Assembly (NCBI GenBank): GCA_009733775.1
Contig: WOGZ01000335.1
Coordinates: forward strand, 1-34,767
Reading direction: 5' to 3'
DNA length: 34,767 nt
Origin: Alectoria sarmentosa
Lineage: Eukaryota > Ascomycota > Lecanoromycetes > Lecanorales > Parmeliaceae
Below, one piece after another: positions 22,451 to 34,456 of this stretch. The notes below the pieces were generated by a model. It ran no database searches. It saw only the letters and a list, made by a program, of their open reading frames with translations, and was not told the origin of the DNA. The position numbers were made by a program, and so were the translations under genes. Each line of letters starts with the position of its first letter. The stretch's first letter is position 1.

Positions 22451-23735
22451 ATGCCAAAGCTGACGTCCAAAGGTAATGCTGCTATCTGGCTTGGAGTGAT
22501 AGTTTTCGTTCTAGACTTTCTTGCTGTACTCTTGAGGCTCCTCGCAAGGAGGTCTAAAAGGGTGTCCCTTGGAGCAGATGACTACCTGATCATACTTGCT
22601 ATTCCATTGGAATTCACTTATATCGCACTCCTATTATGGGGTAAGTGGGTTCCGATAAAGCCGGGTATTATTCCTCTAACATCGTCCCTCTCAGGTGTAG
22701 TCGGCGGTGGAGGCGGCCTCAGTATCTTTGAGATTACGGTCCCCGAACTCACCCTGCTCTTCAAGGTTCAGCTCCAGACATTGGCGATCGGCAAGTTGCG
22801 AATAGCTGATAATCTTAGGTGCAATACGTTACAGATTTTTTCATCAATACTATTTGCACTGTTGTCAAAATCTCAATCATTTGCCTTTATCGCCGCATCT
22901 TCAACGTGTCGAAACGATTCCAGAGAGCAAGCCAAGTTGTCGGGAATTTGTGTGTAGCCTGGTACATCGTCGCTACGTGTTTTGCGATCATTCCCTGCCA
23001 ACCTATCAAGGCTGCTTGGGTTGTGGGACCCGAAGGCCCTTATCCCGCAGATCACTGCATCAATTTTCCGGTATACTTTGTTTGTATCGAAGTTACGAAC
23101 GTCGTCCTAGACGTCATGATCCTCTGCCTACCGATTCAGATGGTCCGCCATCTTCACCTCCCCAATCGCCAGAAGGTCTACCTGAGTGGCATCTTCCTTC
23201 TTGGAGGCTTGTTAGTCTTGCCGCAATCCTTCCTTGCTTCCATATGACTCACTACTAATGATTAGAGACAGTGTTTGTATTGCAGGTTTACTACGTGTAG
23301 CTGTGGTCTACAAACCGGGCAGGAATCGTAAGTTCTGGTCTCTTCTACTCCATGAACACTGATACCAATTGAGATACAGTATCATTAATCCTCCTTACCC
23401 ATTTTTCGATTCTGGAAACCGGCGTTGCCATCATCTGCGCCTGCCTTCCTACATATCGGCCATTACTTGCTTATAGTTCGCCTCTTGTTGATCGGCTGAA
23501 GCAATGGTATAGCTCGCGAAAGCTTACTAGGTCGAGTACCACTGCCTTTTCAGGTCGCCATTCTAGTGCTGCGTCCCATTTTAACAAGCTTGGAGATCCG
23601 TCTTCAAACAACGAAGGTTTTGCGGAGGCAGTTGTAGTCCCCAAAAGGTATGGTGGCAGTGATCCAGAAGGCTTTCCGCTCAGTACAATAACCGTGAATG
23701 ATACTGTACGTCTATCATATCATAACATAGATTAA
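22451..23735 (+). CDS. Seven-helix integral membrane protein, fungal rhodopsin-like/PTH11-like group (354 aa)
   Basis: Predicted exons: 22451-22640, 22695-22765, 22819-23210, 23272-23327, 23380-23735; phases agree and the total is 1065 nt. Introns are 52-61 bp, and the third has a TACTAAT branch site. Hydrophobic helices lie at about residues 12-33, 45-63, 92-112, 127-146, 171-192, 206-230 and 238-258. Typical family features are visible: R-rich loop then GADDYL after helix 1, LYRRIF after helix 3, CQPIKAAW (147-154) after helix 4, and LETG...ICACLPTYRPLL in the last helix. The cytosolic tail is Ser-rich. Members are plasma-membrane proteins, some implicated in sensing (PTH11), but most have no known ligand. 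A GTACGT at 23706 could be a fifth donor (acceptor 23759), giving a different C-terminus ending near 23819. It is divergent from the synthase; a pathway role is only a guess from position. Confidence 0.85.
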
Positions 23736-24470
23736 TTTCCGATGGCGATGCGGCATCAGAAATGGCGTACTAAATTTATCGTATACGTTAATTCATCTAA
23801 GGATTTAAGCTCTCCTTGATAGCGCTATTGGAGTTTGCTTTGATGATCATCTAGTGCCTGAATTGGTAGCCTTGTGTAGCTTTGTGTATCTTTGTCTTCG
23901 TCTGACGTACTGGACGCAAACATTTAAAGTGGGGATAGCTGAGATGCAAGTGGTCCCGTCCAGTGTCGTTTGGACTGCCTTCGGTGATTACTCGTAGGTG
24001 CGCAAACGCTAGGGCAAGTCTCGTGTGTTACAAGAACAAAATCCGATACGTTCGATCTCCAATCACCTCCTTCATCTGACCAACTAGATACTCTTTTGAT
24101 TACAGGGAAAGTACGGAACCGTCAAGGCTGAAGTGTGAAAGGAGATGCATGATGCACATCGTATGTATGCCAGCTGCTGATAGCAGCGCTTTCAACAAGC
24201 TTTATCTTGTGTGGTAGACCGCTGGAATTCTTGGTTATCGCAAGCTTTCCCGAGCGCAACTTGGACGTATCTATTAGTCTGCGTGCATAGATGCAGACAC
24301 CCTGTCCAAACATCAATATTGAAGGATCGACGATAGTTCCTAGTTCCCCTCCTCTATTCTCAAGGATACAGTTTCTTTCTTCCCGATCTAGGCAATGACG
24401 TTCCATAGACCTTAATCATAGGTAAGCAGGGAAACGAATATCAAATAAAAGCTTGAGGACTCGGAGATTT
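23736..24470. other. Non-coding right end of the gene island
   Basis: Normal composition until about 24420, then an abrupt change to AT-rich DNA. One open frame of 94 codons on the minus strand (24406-24122) has no recognisable family and no visible support as a gene. The stretch presumably holds the 3' UTR of the membrane-protein gene. Confidence 0.5.
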
Positions 24471-24634
24471 TATTGATCATTCATAATATTATAACGCGCG
24501 TTATCAAAAATCTTAATATCAAAAAAAAAATCACGATTATAATTTATTAAAATTATAATCTATTATACACATTAATTGTATTTAAAAAAATTAAGATAAA
24601 AAAAAAAGTCAAAAAAATATATAAAAATAAATTA
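24471..24634. other. Island/flank boundary with palindrome and A-rich tract
   Basis: The first AT-rich DNA right of the island. It holds a perfect 14-bp palindrome, ATAACGCGCGTTAT (24491-24504), then A-rich runs (about 24596-24634) leading into a family-A LTR. The A-rich run may be a mutated polypurine tract. Confidence 0.4.
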
Positions 24635-24842
24635 TGTTATAAGCGTATTTTAAATTTTTAATAAAGCTAAATTTCTTTTGATATCACATTTTTTTAACAT
24701 TATTTGATTAAGTTTAACGTGTTTTAATAAAAACATTTGCGTTTATATAAATATTTTCTTTTTATATATATATTTTCTTCTCACTTCAATATTTTATTTA
24801 ATACATTTAATATAATTTAACTTTATTTTTATCTTAATATTA
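24635..24842 (+). repeat. LTR, family A (solo or 3' LTR)
   Basis: It starts TGTTATAAGCGTATTTTA and aligns over about 205 bp with 216-418 and with the inverse of 33318-33519. The right end is approximate. No partner in the same orientation with coding DNA between is visible on this side, so it may be a solo LTR. Confidence 0.7.
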
Positions 24843-25470
24843 TAATTAAGTTATTACATTTATTTAATTAAATTAATAAACGAATTTAAGAAATTTATTA
24901 ATAAAGAGTTTGATAAAAAATTAAATTAATTTATCGTATTTTTAAATTAATTTAGTATATAAATGATTTATTATAAAAAGTATTAAATAAAATAACGTAA
25001 CAATTTCGTTATATAATAAACGAGAAATAAATAAAAACATTAAATAATTTATACGATGAACGAGTTAACAAATTTATTATTCATTATTTAAATAATTTAA
25101 ATTAAAATAACATCGATTATATCGTTCGAAAAATCATTATTAAAGTTATTTAAATTTTTTCGATATTATTATTGAATAAGTAATCACAATTTCATAATCT
25201 TTTAAAGTTAACTTTTTTCGTTTCGCATTATTAACATTTTTTATAATAATTCGATAACGATATAATTAAAATCTTTTATATAAATAACGAAACTAAAAAA
25301 ACGTCTTTTATTAATATAATGTTTTTACGAAAGTTAAATAAAATAAACGATTAAATAATATTTTTTTATAATTTTATATTTTAAAATTAAAGTTCTTTAT
25401 TATATTTAAATTATTAAACACATTAAATAAAAAGTGTTAAAATTCTCTTTTATCATAATATGTTTTAACA
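24843..25470. other. AT-rich RIP-mutated DNA, no gene recognised
   Basis: Composition as in the left flank, with abundant TpA and leftover CpG. No coding frame or repeat unit was identified. Confidence 0.5.
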
Positions 25471-25945
25471 AGTCAGGGTTTATGAATTAAATTCATGATA
25501 CTTAAAAACAAACGAAGGCGAAACGGATTTAAGACTTAACGCCGATCAAACTTTTTTTTTTTTTTTTTTTTTTTTTCTCTTCGAACTGAAATTTTAAACT
25601 CATTAATGCAGTTAAATTATAAATACATTAAAACTGTGAATGCATTAAATTTATAAATTTTATTCAAAATGCAAAAAATTGTTTTTTTGTTTTAATTTTA
25701 AAACTTTTTTTTGGATTTTTTTTTAGAATTTTTTTAAAATTAGATTTTTTTTTTTTCGAATCAAAAGTCTAAATTTAACTTTTTATTAAATCTATGAATT
25801 TTATGCAATTTGAAATCAATTTCAGTTTTTTTTAATTTTAGACTTTCTTTTTTTGATTTTTTTCTTTTTTTTGATTTTGATTTTTTTTTTTGATTTTTTT
25901 CTTTTTTTAAATTTTTTTAAATTTTTTTTTTTTTTTTTTAGATTC
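25471..25945. repeat. T-rich, strand-asymmetric low-complexity stretch
   Basis: The plus strand has long T runs, including 25 consecutive T at 25552-25576 and about 18 at 25922-25939. Between them are repeats of TTTTTGATTTTTTTC-like blocks. It also keeps CpA and TpG, unlike the RIP-mutated DNA on both sides. No coding potential. Confidence 0.7.
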
Positions 25946-26246
25946 GAATTTTACGTTTTACGATTTACGATTATTAAGCGAGAATTTTACGTCTTTTATT
26001 GATTTTATCGTTACATTATTTAAGATTTACGAATTTTATGTAAGATTGCGCTTATTTAAAATTATATAAAAAATGTATTTAATTTTTTATGATCGATTAT
26101 CGCAACTTTTGAAGATTTATATTATATTTTTATATAATTATTATTATAAAATAAACTTATACAATTTCAACGATATAATAATTTCATAAATATGACAAAA
26201 AATGATAGTGTGATTTAAAAAAGAAAATAATTCGTTGAATAAGCGT

Positions 26247-26630
26247 ATAGATTTTTCGAAAGCCGCTCTGCCGTTTCGAATAATAACATATTTAAATTAA
26301 ATATATATCGATATATATATATTCGAATTTCATGATTTTTATATCATTGAAAAGCTTAAAACATGCTTTATATTATGCGAAGTTTTAAAGAAATTATATT
26401 TTTAAGAAAATATGAGATAAAGAATATAAAAATGAGCGCAGAGATTTTTCGAAAATCGCTTTATCGTTTCGAATAATGACATATTTGAATTAAATATATA
26501 TCGATATATATACATTCAAATTTCATAATTTTTATGTTATTGAAAAGCGCATATCAAGTTGTATAATTTTTGAAATTATGAAGAAATTATATTCTTAAAA
26601 GGGTAAAAGGCAAAAGATGTAAGATTTGTA
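26247..26630 (+). repeat. Tandem duplication, unit about 193 bp
   Basis: Two adjacent copies (about 26247-26439 and 26440-26630) share GATTTTTCGAA starting at 26250 and 26443, then a CGTTTCGAATAATnACAT-like block, an ATATATCGATATATATA block and a CATTGAAAAGC/TATTGAAAAGC block. The differences are mainly transitions, so the duplication preceded RIP. No function recognised. Confidence 0.75.
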
Positions 26631-26638
26631 TATACAAT

Positions 26639-26695
26639 TTTTTGATAAGGGCGCTCGGAAGGCCTAAAGACGCTATTTTGACGCCTTATCAAAAA
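26639..26695. repeat. Inverted repeat/hairpin
   Basis: TTTTTGATAAGG (26639-26650) and CCTTATCAAAAA (26684-26695) are perfect 12-bp inverted arms around a 33-bp loop that is richer in G and C than its surroundings. It lies directly after the 193-bp tandem repeat. It could be a transposon end or a miniature element; neither is proved. Confidence 0.6.
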
Positions 26696-28472
26696 GCGTA
26701 ATTTATTCGAATTTATGATTGATTGCATATATAAATTCAAGGTTTTTTAACTTAATTTTACATTATTTCTTTATATATATTAATATTACGTTTTTTAAAA
26801 TATTTAAATCTCTTTTTCTTTTTTCTATTTTTTTCTTTATTATTATATTTTTTATATAATCTTTATTGCAAAAAAATAAAAATAAAAATAATGTTTAATT
26901 GAATTAAGTTACGTCGTATTTTAATTATATTAAAATATCTCTTTTATAAAATTAATCTCACGAATTTATAATATGTTTATATTAATAAATAATTATTACA
27001 TTAAATATAAGCAAATCTTGAAAGGTTTTTGCGTATATTGAATTAATTTCGCTTTTAAAAAGACGATTTTCGAAAGATTATTATTTGCTATTACACGATT
27101 GTAATCGAAAAAAACGATATTTTAAATAATGTTAAATAATGTTAAATAAATAACTAATTAAGCAAATAATATAATTTGTGATTATTAAAAAAAAATCTTG
27201 TAACGAAAAATTCATTAATAAAATTTTCAATTTTTAAAAAAGAATTTAAAAAATAAATAGTTTTATTAAGATTATAAAAATTAATTTATAACGAAAGAAA
27301 AACAAGTTTATAAAAGTCTTTAATTTTTTTATTTTCATTAATAACGTCGACCTTTTATGAGACGATTGAGTTTTTAAAATAAAGTAAAAAAAACTATCGA
27401 ATAAGAATTATTAACTAAATAACATTTTTTAAATCATTTATGTTATTTCACGATTCGATAAAAAAGTAATAGATTATATTTTGATAAAACGAGTACGAAA
27501 TACAAAAAATTTATACACGTTTTACATTTAAATCATAAATTAATTAATTGAAATTTACGAAAATATCGATCGAAAAATTAATATTAAATGTAAGTATCGA
27601 GTATCTATTTAAAATGTATAATTATTTATGAAAATTTATCTAAATTATATTCGTTTTAATAAAGCTTTTGATTTCGACGATGTTATTTTTTTAAAAGAAT
27701 TTTTTGATAAGTTAATTAAGCGATTAAAGAAGTTATATAATATTCGTAAAAATTTTATTATATTAAAAGATATAAAAGAGTATTTATTTAAATTGAATAA
27801 TAATTAGTAAATAAATTATCATTTTCGAATACTTAAAATAACGATTATTCGATTTATTATAAATTTAATAAAAAGTCGTTTGTGAAATTAACTATAAATC
27901 GATAATTCGAGCTATTTTAAATATCGAAGTCAATTTTATTTAAATTGTTCAATTCAAGTAAAAAATAAATTTAAAGAAATTTATATATTATATTTATAAT
28001 GAAATCGATTATTATCGAAAAAATTATATCGTTTTAAATTAAACGAATGTTAAAAAATAGATATTAAAGAAAGCACGATTACATTTTTTAAATATTAACG
28101 AAAAATGGAAAATTAGTAATGTTAAAATAAATTATATCGATAATAATTCTTTTTTCGATTTGAATTTTTTTTTTCTTTATCAAAATCACGATAAAAGATA
28201 ATAATAAATTATGTGTTTTATAAATATTTTAAACGATTTACTAACACGTCGATTCTTTTAAGTAATTATTATATTATTATTATAAAATAAATAAATATTA
28301 TTTACGAATTCTTTTATAAATTGTAAATGCATAAAAATTTATATCGTTATTTATAATTTTTTTTTCTCGAAATATATAAACGTTTATAAATCGAGTTTTA
28401 TTTTTTATTAAATTGAAATTTTTACGAGAATACGATAAATAGTTAATTAAATAACTTATTATTTATTATTTG
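26696..28472. other. AT-rich RIP-mutated DNA, no gene recognised
   Basis: At about 27629-27820 a plus-strand reading frame is open for some 60 codons (KAFDFDDVIFLKEF...), but it matches nothing I recognise. The rest has no features. Confidence 0.45.
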
Positions 28473-28706
28473 TGTTAGAAATTATACATTAAATTAAAAT
28501 AGCATTTATATATAATTTAAATGAAATATTAACTATGCTATATTATTAATATATATTAATATCAAAAAGTATATAAACGTCAAAATTCGACGTTAATGCG
28601 TTATCGACGTTAAGTGCGTTAAGTTACGCTAAGCTCAATCGGGCTACGTATCGAAAGATCGTATTAAAAAAATAAATAAATAAAAAGATAAGCTAAAATT
28701 ATAACA
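28473..28706 (-). repeat. 3' LTR of the minus-strand gypsy remnant (variant C)
   Basis: On the minus strand it starts TGTTATAATTTTAGC at 28706 and ends TAACA at 28473. A purine tract (AAGAAAGAAAATAA) lies just upstream in that orientation. It shares the GATTGAGCTTAGCGTAACTT-like block with family A, but the rest differs, so it is a related variant. Confidence 0.6.
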
Positions 28707-29197
28707 TTATTTTCTTTCTTAAATTTATTATATTTTTATCATAAAATAAAAGATAATAATTGCTTTATTTTGAAACTTTATTAATATTATATAAATTAGC
28801 AATGTTTTATATAAAATTAAAATTATCTTTTCAATTATGAAAATTTAATTTTTTTAAACGAGTATACGAAAATTATTCATTAATATAATAATTAACGATT
28901 TTCATTTTTTAAATGTTATGAAAAACGAATATGATTTTAACTTATTCAAATTTAAATAATGAAAGTTCGTTATCAAATTTGAGCAATTAATTATATAAAT
29001 GTATAAATATCATTTAAGATCGTTAATATATTTAATTTATTTGAATTTATATATAAAACATTTTTTTTTTCGTGATAAGATTTTTTCTTCGCTCATCAAT
29101 ATCGACGAAATGATTCATTTTTTTCTCGTTAATGTTTATAAAAAAAAAACGATTTTATTTGATTTGATAATGAACTATTATTATTTAAATATAATAA

Positions 29198-29404
29198 TTA
29201 TAAATGAAAGATAAAAAAGATGTTTATTTCTTTTAATAAATTTAATTCGTATATCATATTATTAATAATTTTCGTTATTTTATAAAGATTTATATTTTTA
29301 TAATTTAACGATTTGTTCGATCGATTTGTTTTGATGTTTTTAATATTTAACATTATTATATTTCTTTTCTTGAATTGAGATGTTGATAATCGATAACGAT
29401 TCAC
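29198..29404 (-). pseudogene. Gypsy integrase C-terminal region, remnant
   Basis: An open frame of 68 codons ending at a stop. It keeps the spacing of the integrase C-terminal segment: NIKNIKTNRSNK (for the NIKT.RPSKK segment), then YKITKIINNMIYELNL (for ..FKI...I....YELELP) and FFIFHL (for HPVFHVSLL). Many hydrophobic replacements fit RIP. Not functional. Confidence 0.65.
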
Positions 29405-30930
29405 TTATTTTAACATTAATGTTTACGATTATTTAAATTCTTTTTTAAAAAATAATCGTAAATTTTTCATTTTTTCGATAAACTTATTAATGACAATTAT
29501 TTCTCTTTTAAATCTTTGAATGAAATTAATTTTTTATAACGTTAATAATTCAAGATCGTTTTTTAATATATATTTTTTAATAATTAAAAATAAAGAAAGT
29601 TTAATAAAAACATTTTTATTAAAATTAATCTCGAACTCAGTAATTAATAAAAAGTCGATTTAATTATCTTAATTATAATTAACGTAAATATAAAAATATT
29701 ATTTTAAGACTGCATTAACGTTTTTTGTTTAATTATTTGTTTTAAAATAAAACGTTGAAAACAATTTTGATTTAATGTTAATACGTTAATAAAGTCTTTT
29801 TTAAAAATAAGCGATGAATTAAATCTCACGATTCGATATAATAATAATCGAATAATTTTTTTTTCGTTAAATTTATTCGATGAAAGTTTATATTATTGCT
29901 TCGACTTTTAAAAAGTTAAAAAAAACAAATTTCTTTTTCTTAAATAATTTGTTCACGATAATTATTATGTGTTCAAATTTGCGATTAAATTTGAAATAAA
30001 TAATAATAAAATGATGAAATTTATAAAGATGTTTTATTAATATCGATTTAAAATAAAAAGTAATTTAAAAAGACTTTATTTGTCTTCTTTATAAGCTTTC
30101 GATTTTTTATATATATAATAGCTTTTTTTATATCGAATTATCGTATCGATTATTTTTAATTAATAATAATAACAATTTATTTTATCATAAATCGATAATT
30201 TTGTTATATATTCGCTTGATGAAAACTCGTGAATATGCTTAATAATTTTAATCTTGAATTTAAAATAATTTAAAACGTATAATCGAGAATTAATATAAAG
30301 TATTTGATTATAAATTTCGCAATCGCTTAATTTTAATCTTATTTTCTTTTTTATTAAATTATAAAAAAATTTAAATTAATTAACGATTTTTATCGTTATA
30401 ATACGTTATATAATATTATTTTTCTCATATTCTTTCTTTATCGTAATTAATAAATTAAATGTTATAATAAAAGTTATTAATTTTTTTAAAAATTCTTTAA
30501 CAAATTTCGAGACATTAAATAACGATTCTTTTAATAACTTTTTATTGTCGATATTTATTTCATAAAAATCATATATCATTAATGCAAATTTCGAAATTAA
30601 GATTTTTTATTCGTTTAATAATATGAGAATAAGATTTATTATTCGTTTAACACTTTCGTTTAAATTTTCTCGCTTCATTATTATTTAATGTTAATATTTA
30701 CGACGATCGTTATTATCGTTTTTTAATAAATCGTTTATTTTTCGAATAAAATTATCGAATTTCGTTTTTTACGTGCTCGATTTATATAATATCTTGAAAT
30801 TAAATTTAAAGAAAAATTCAGCTTATTTAATTTGACGACGATTTGATTATTTAATAATTATAAAATATTTTAAATTTTTATAATTAATAAAAACCTTAAT
30901 TGAATCTTTTATTAAAATGTTAATTAATTT

Positions 30931-31182
30931 CTAACGTTAATTTTCAAAGACTCATATAATTATTAATAATTTTTTATCGCAAATTTCGTAATTGCATTTT
31001 TGAGAAAACATTTTCTTTAAAAAAAAGACAATCGAGTGTAACTTTTCATTCTTTTCTCTTTTAAAAAAAACAATAATTATTACGTAATTAAATGCATTAA
31101 TTTTAAATCAAATCTTTTTGTCGAAATCGAAATGTGTTAAAATTAATGCGCTGATAAACGCTTTTTTAAGATCGTCGAATGC
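30931..31182 (-). pseudogene. Gypsy RNase H domain, remnant
   Basis: One frame on the minus strand reads DLKKAFISALILTHFDFDK (the LK.AF..APIL.HFD segment at the RT/RNase H border), then NAFNYVIIIVFF (for DASGYAIGG.L), SIVFFLKKM (for PVAFFSRKM) and NYEICDKKLL (for NYEIHDKELL). Interruptions are TGA and TAA codons of the kind RIP makes from TGG and CAA. Confidence 0.75.
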
Positions 31183-31504
31183 GCGTTATTTAAAATTATA
31201 TATTATTCAAAAAAAGATAAAAGACTTTTAATCTTTTTTCGTTAAATTCGATAAAGACGCGATTATTTTGAAATATTTATATATAAACTTTTTATAAAAG
31301 TTGATAAATTTCAAAAAAGCTTATATATTTTTAACGCATTTAAACGTTTTTTAATTAATAATAATTTTTATTCTCTTTAAATTTATCTTCAATTTTTTTA
31401 TAATAATAATTAATTTCAAATATTTCACTTTATTAATATAAAATTAAAATTTATTAATATCGAAATACAAGCTTATTTATTTAAACTTTTCAAAAATCTT
31501 TTTT

Positions 31505-31956
31505 ATATACTTAACGTATTCTTTCTTATTATTATTATATATTAAAATGTCATTTAAATATATTAAGTAAAAATCGTTTAAATATTCTCGCAAAATTTTA
31601 TTAATAAATATTTAAAATGTGTACAATGTATTATAAAGTTTAAACGACATTATTATATATTCGAATAAATTATATCGTGTAAGAAAAATAATCTTCTCTT
31701 TATCTCTTTTCTTTATACGAATTTCATTGAAAATTATAATGATGTCGAATTTATTAAAAATCTTTGCTGCGCATAACTTAATTAAGGTTTTTTTTATCAA
31801 CGAAAACGCGTTACGATTTTTAATGATCAAAGAATTAAAAGTTCGATAATCGATGCAAATACGAAATTCTTCATTTAATTTCTTAACGATAAATATCGAT
31901 GTTATATAAAAAAATGTGCTCGATTTAATATATTCTTTATTAAATATTTCATTCAC
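31505..31956 (-). pseudogene. Gypsy reverse transcriptase, remnant
   Basis: The frame 31956-31612 keeps FIVKKLNEEFRICIDYR (the VKKKDGSLRMCVDYR region), AKIFNKFDI (AKIFTKLDL), KIIFLTRYNLFEYIIMSF (TAFRTRYGHFEYLVMPF) and LYNTLYTF (LTNAPATF). After a stop the same frame goes on to YLNDILIY at 31537-31560, the catalytic YLDDILIY with one Asp changed to Asn. This identifies a Ty3/gypsy RT and shows it is dead. Confidence 0.85.
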
Positions 31957-33317
31957 GTAATTTTTAATTATCGTTACTTATTTTCGTGATATATTATAAA
32001 CTCTTTTAATTAAAAAAATTATCTTTTTTTATAATTTAATAATGTGATTAATTGATTTTTGCGAAAATAATTTATTCGTTTTTATCGAATTTTAAACATC
32101 GATTTATAAATAATATATTATAAGAATTTTTCGTTTGAATTTCTCTTTGAAGATAAGCATTTTTTTCATTTTTAAATTTTCGAAATTAATGATAATTATA
32201 TCAATTGTTAATTTAAAATTATTATTAATAATTCGTTTTTCGAGACGTTTGAAATCTTTCGATTATATAACGATAAGTTAATTTTTTTTTTTTTTTGTCA
32301 TTTTCATAAAAACGTAAGTAAACATTTTCGCGATGTTTTTTAATTAAGATGTTGCAAAAAATCGATGCTTTTCAACATTATTATTATATATTATAATTAA
32401 TTTATAATGTTATAAATAACTCGATATATAATAATTTAAATTGAAAATATATAATCTTTTTTTAAAAGATATTTGAAAATCGTGTAATTTTAATTATAAT
32501 ATATTAAATATAATATTAAACTTAATTAAGAATATAATTAAATAAAATAATTTTTTAAGATGTTTTTCGAAGGTTAAAATAGTTCGAATTATATAAATAA
32601 TTTTTTTTTTATGATTTTATTAGTCAATCGCAATTTAAGAGATTTCGTTAAAATTATTAATGATAATTTATAATATTTCGCAAATTTCGTGTTTATGAAA
32701 TTCTTTGTTAATGTTTTTATATTCGTTAAATATTAAAATTTCGTTATTTCTTATTCATTGAAAATTTTGATTTCAAAATTCAAATTCCTTTTTTTTTATA
32801 ATTTAGCGTTATATGAAAATAAAATTACGATAATTAATTCAACATTTAATTTTTTGATTTTTTTGATTCTTATACGCATTTATTTTAATGTTTCTTTAAC
32901 GAAGATTTCGTTAAAAAGAGTTAATTTTTCGATTATTATTATTTATAAATTAAAAACGCATTTGCTTTAATTTTCAATTTTATTTTTATTAATATAATAA
33001 TAATTTATTTTTTATATAATTATGATTTATTTTTATATAAAACGTTAATTTCATTTAATAAATGTTTAAATTATAAGCATTTAAAACATCGATTTTTCTT
33101 TTTAAGTTTATTCGCGATATGTTAAAAATATCGATATCGTTTATTTTTTTCGATAATAATATTATTATTAAAATAGTTTCTTCGTTTGTTATTACTTTCG
33201 TTATATTTTATTTTAATGTTAAAAGATTTAATTTCTTCAATTTTTTTCGTTTTTACGCCTCGAATGTTTTTGAATAATTATTCATCAATAAATCTTATAT
33301 TTAAATTAATTTGTTAA
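31957..33317. other. AT-rich RIP-mutated DNA, possibly gag/protease part of the gypsy remnant
   Basis: It lies directly upstream (minus strand) of the reverse transcriptase, where protease and gag would be expected, but I could not read a zinc knuckle or protease motif. A 70-codon plus-strand frame at 32758-32970 has no recognisable family and is probably chance. Confidence 0.4.
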
Positions 33318-33519
33318 TGTTAAAATTAATATAAAGTTATATTATATGAGTGTATTAAATAAGATAACTAAGTGAAAAGAAAATATGTACATAAAAAAAA
33401 CATTTATATAAAAACAAATGTTTTTATTAAGTCACGTTAAACTTAATCGAATAATGTTAAAAAAATGTAATATCAAAGAGAAATTAATTTTATTAAGAAT
33501 ATAAAATACGCTTATAATA
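33318..33519 (-). repeat. LTR, family A (3' LTR, inverted)
   Basis: The reverse complement starts ATATTATAAGCGTATTTTA (a mutated TGTTATAAGCG) and matches 216-418 and 24635-24842 over its length, ending TTAATTTTAACA. The outer end could instead lie at 33312 if the final ACATTAACA is counted. Confidence 0.75.
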
Positions 33520-34456
33520 TTATTTTTTTCTTTTAAAAAGCGATATTTTAACGCTGTGAAGATCGAAGAAATGTGTTTATAACTTATTTTATATCTTCGA
33601 AATATCTAATTAATAATTATTTTCAATTGAAAAAAGTTGACGATAATAACGATAATAATATATCGTAAGAAATTCGTTTATAACATCGTCGATATTATAA
33701 TATTTTATCGTTTTAAACGTTTAAAAATAACGTGATTTAATAAAAAATTAACGTTATAATCGTCGTCGAAGCATTTAAATATTTAATGTTATTTAATATT
33801 TTATATTTTAAACGAAGAAAAAATCGCAGAAATTAAGCGATATAATTAAATTAAATCTCTCGAATCGAATCAAGCCGCAAACGTTAAACTTTATTTAAAA
33901 TTTATATATATTTCGATAATGTTTTAAGTAATTTTTCTTTATAAGTTATTATATATATAATATCGAATAAAATTAATAATAGCGATAATGAGATTTTAAA
34001 ACGACGTTAAGAGGTTTCGAAAAATGTTTATAATGTGAATAATGAGAGTCGCGTGTTCATTTGAGTCTTAAATTAACACGTCGTCATCGTTAATATCGAT
34101 CGATTTTGTTATTTGAAAAAATGACGTGAAGACGCATATATAATAGTCGAAAGTTATATATAATCATTATCGCTTATTATAATAACGATAATTATAAAGA
34201 AAAAAGAAAAAAGAAAAATAAATAAATAATGAGATCTTTTTATAAATCAGTTATTAACTCAATCGAATAATGTTTAATCTTTTTATTTTAACTTATTTGA
34301 ATATCTTTTATAAAAGTCTTTTATTACGTTTTTTGCATTATCGAATTCATTTTTATTAATATTATATTAATTGAAATTTTTATCGACGTTTTTTCATTTA
34401 ACTTTATATTTAAAACGATTTTATAATCTTTTTGAATTTAATATATCTTTAATTAT

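Larger units (their letters stand above)
28473..31956 (-). mobile_element. Ty3/gypsy retrotransposon remnant, 5' truncated
   Basis: Reading on the minus strand, the order is reverse transcriptase (31956-31505), RNase H (31182-30931), integrase C-terminal region (29404-29198) and 3' LTR (28706-28473). This RT-RH-INT order is that of Ty3/gypsy. Gag, protease and a 5' LTR are not recognised upstream, where about 1.3 kb of decayed DNA is followed by another element's LTR. RIP-type stops occur throughout. Confidence 0.75.

Noticed and set aside
24122..24406. 94-codon minus-strand open frame at the right end of the island
   Set aside because: No recognisable domain, no supporting context; kept only as a remark under the non-coding stretch.
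28999..29214. 71-codon plus-strand open frame
   Set aside because: It borders the gypsy integrase remnant read on the other strand and consists mostly of I, Y, F, N and K, as random AT-rich DNA does.
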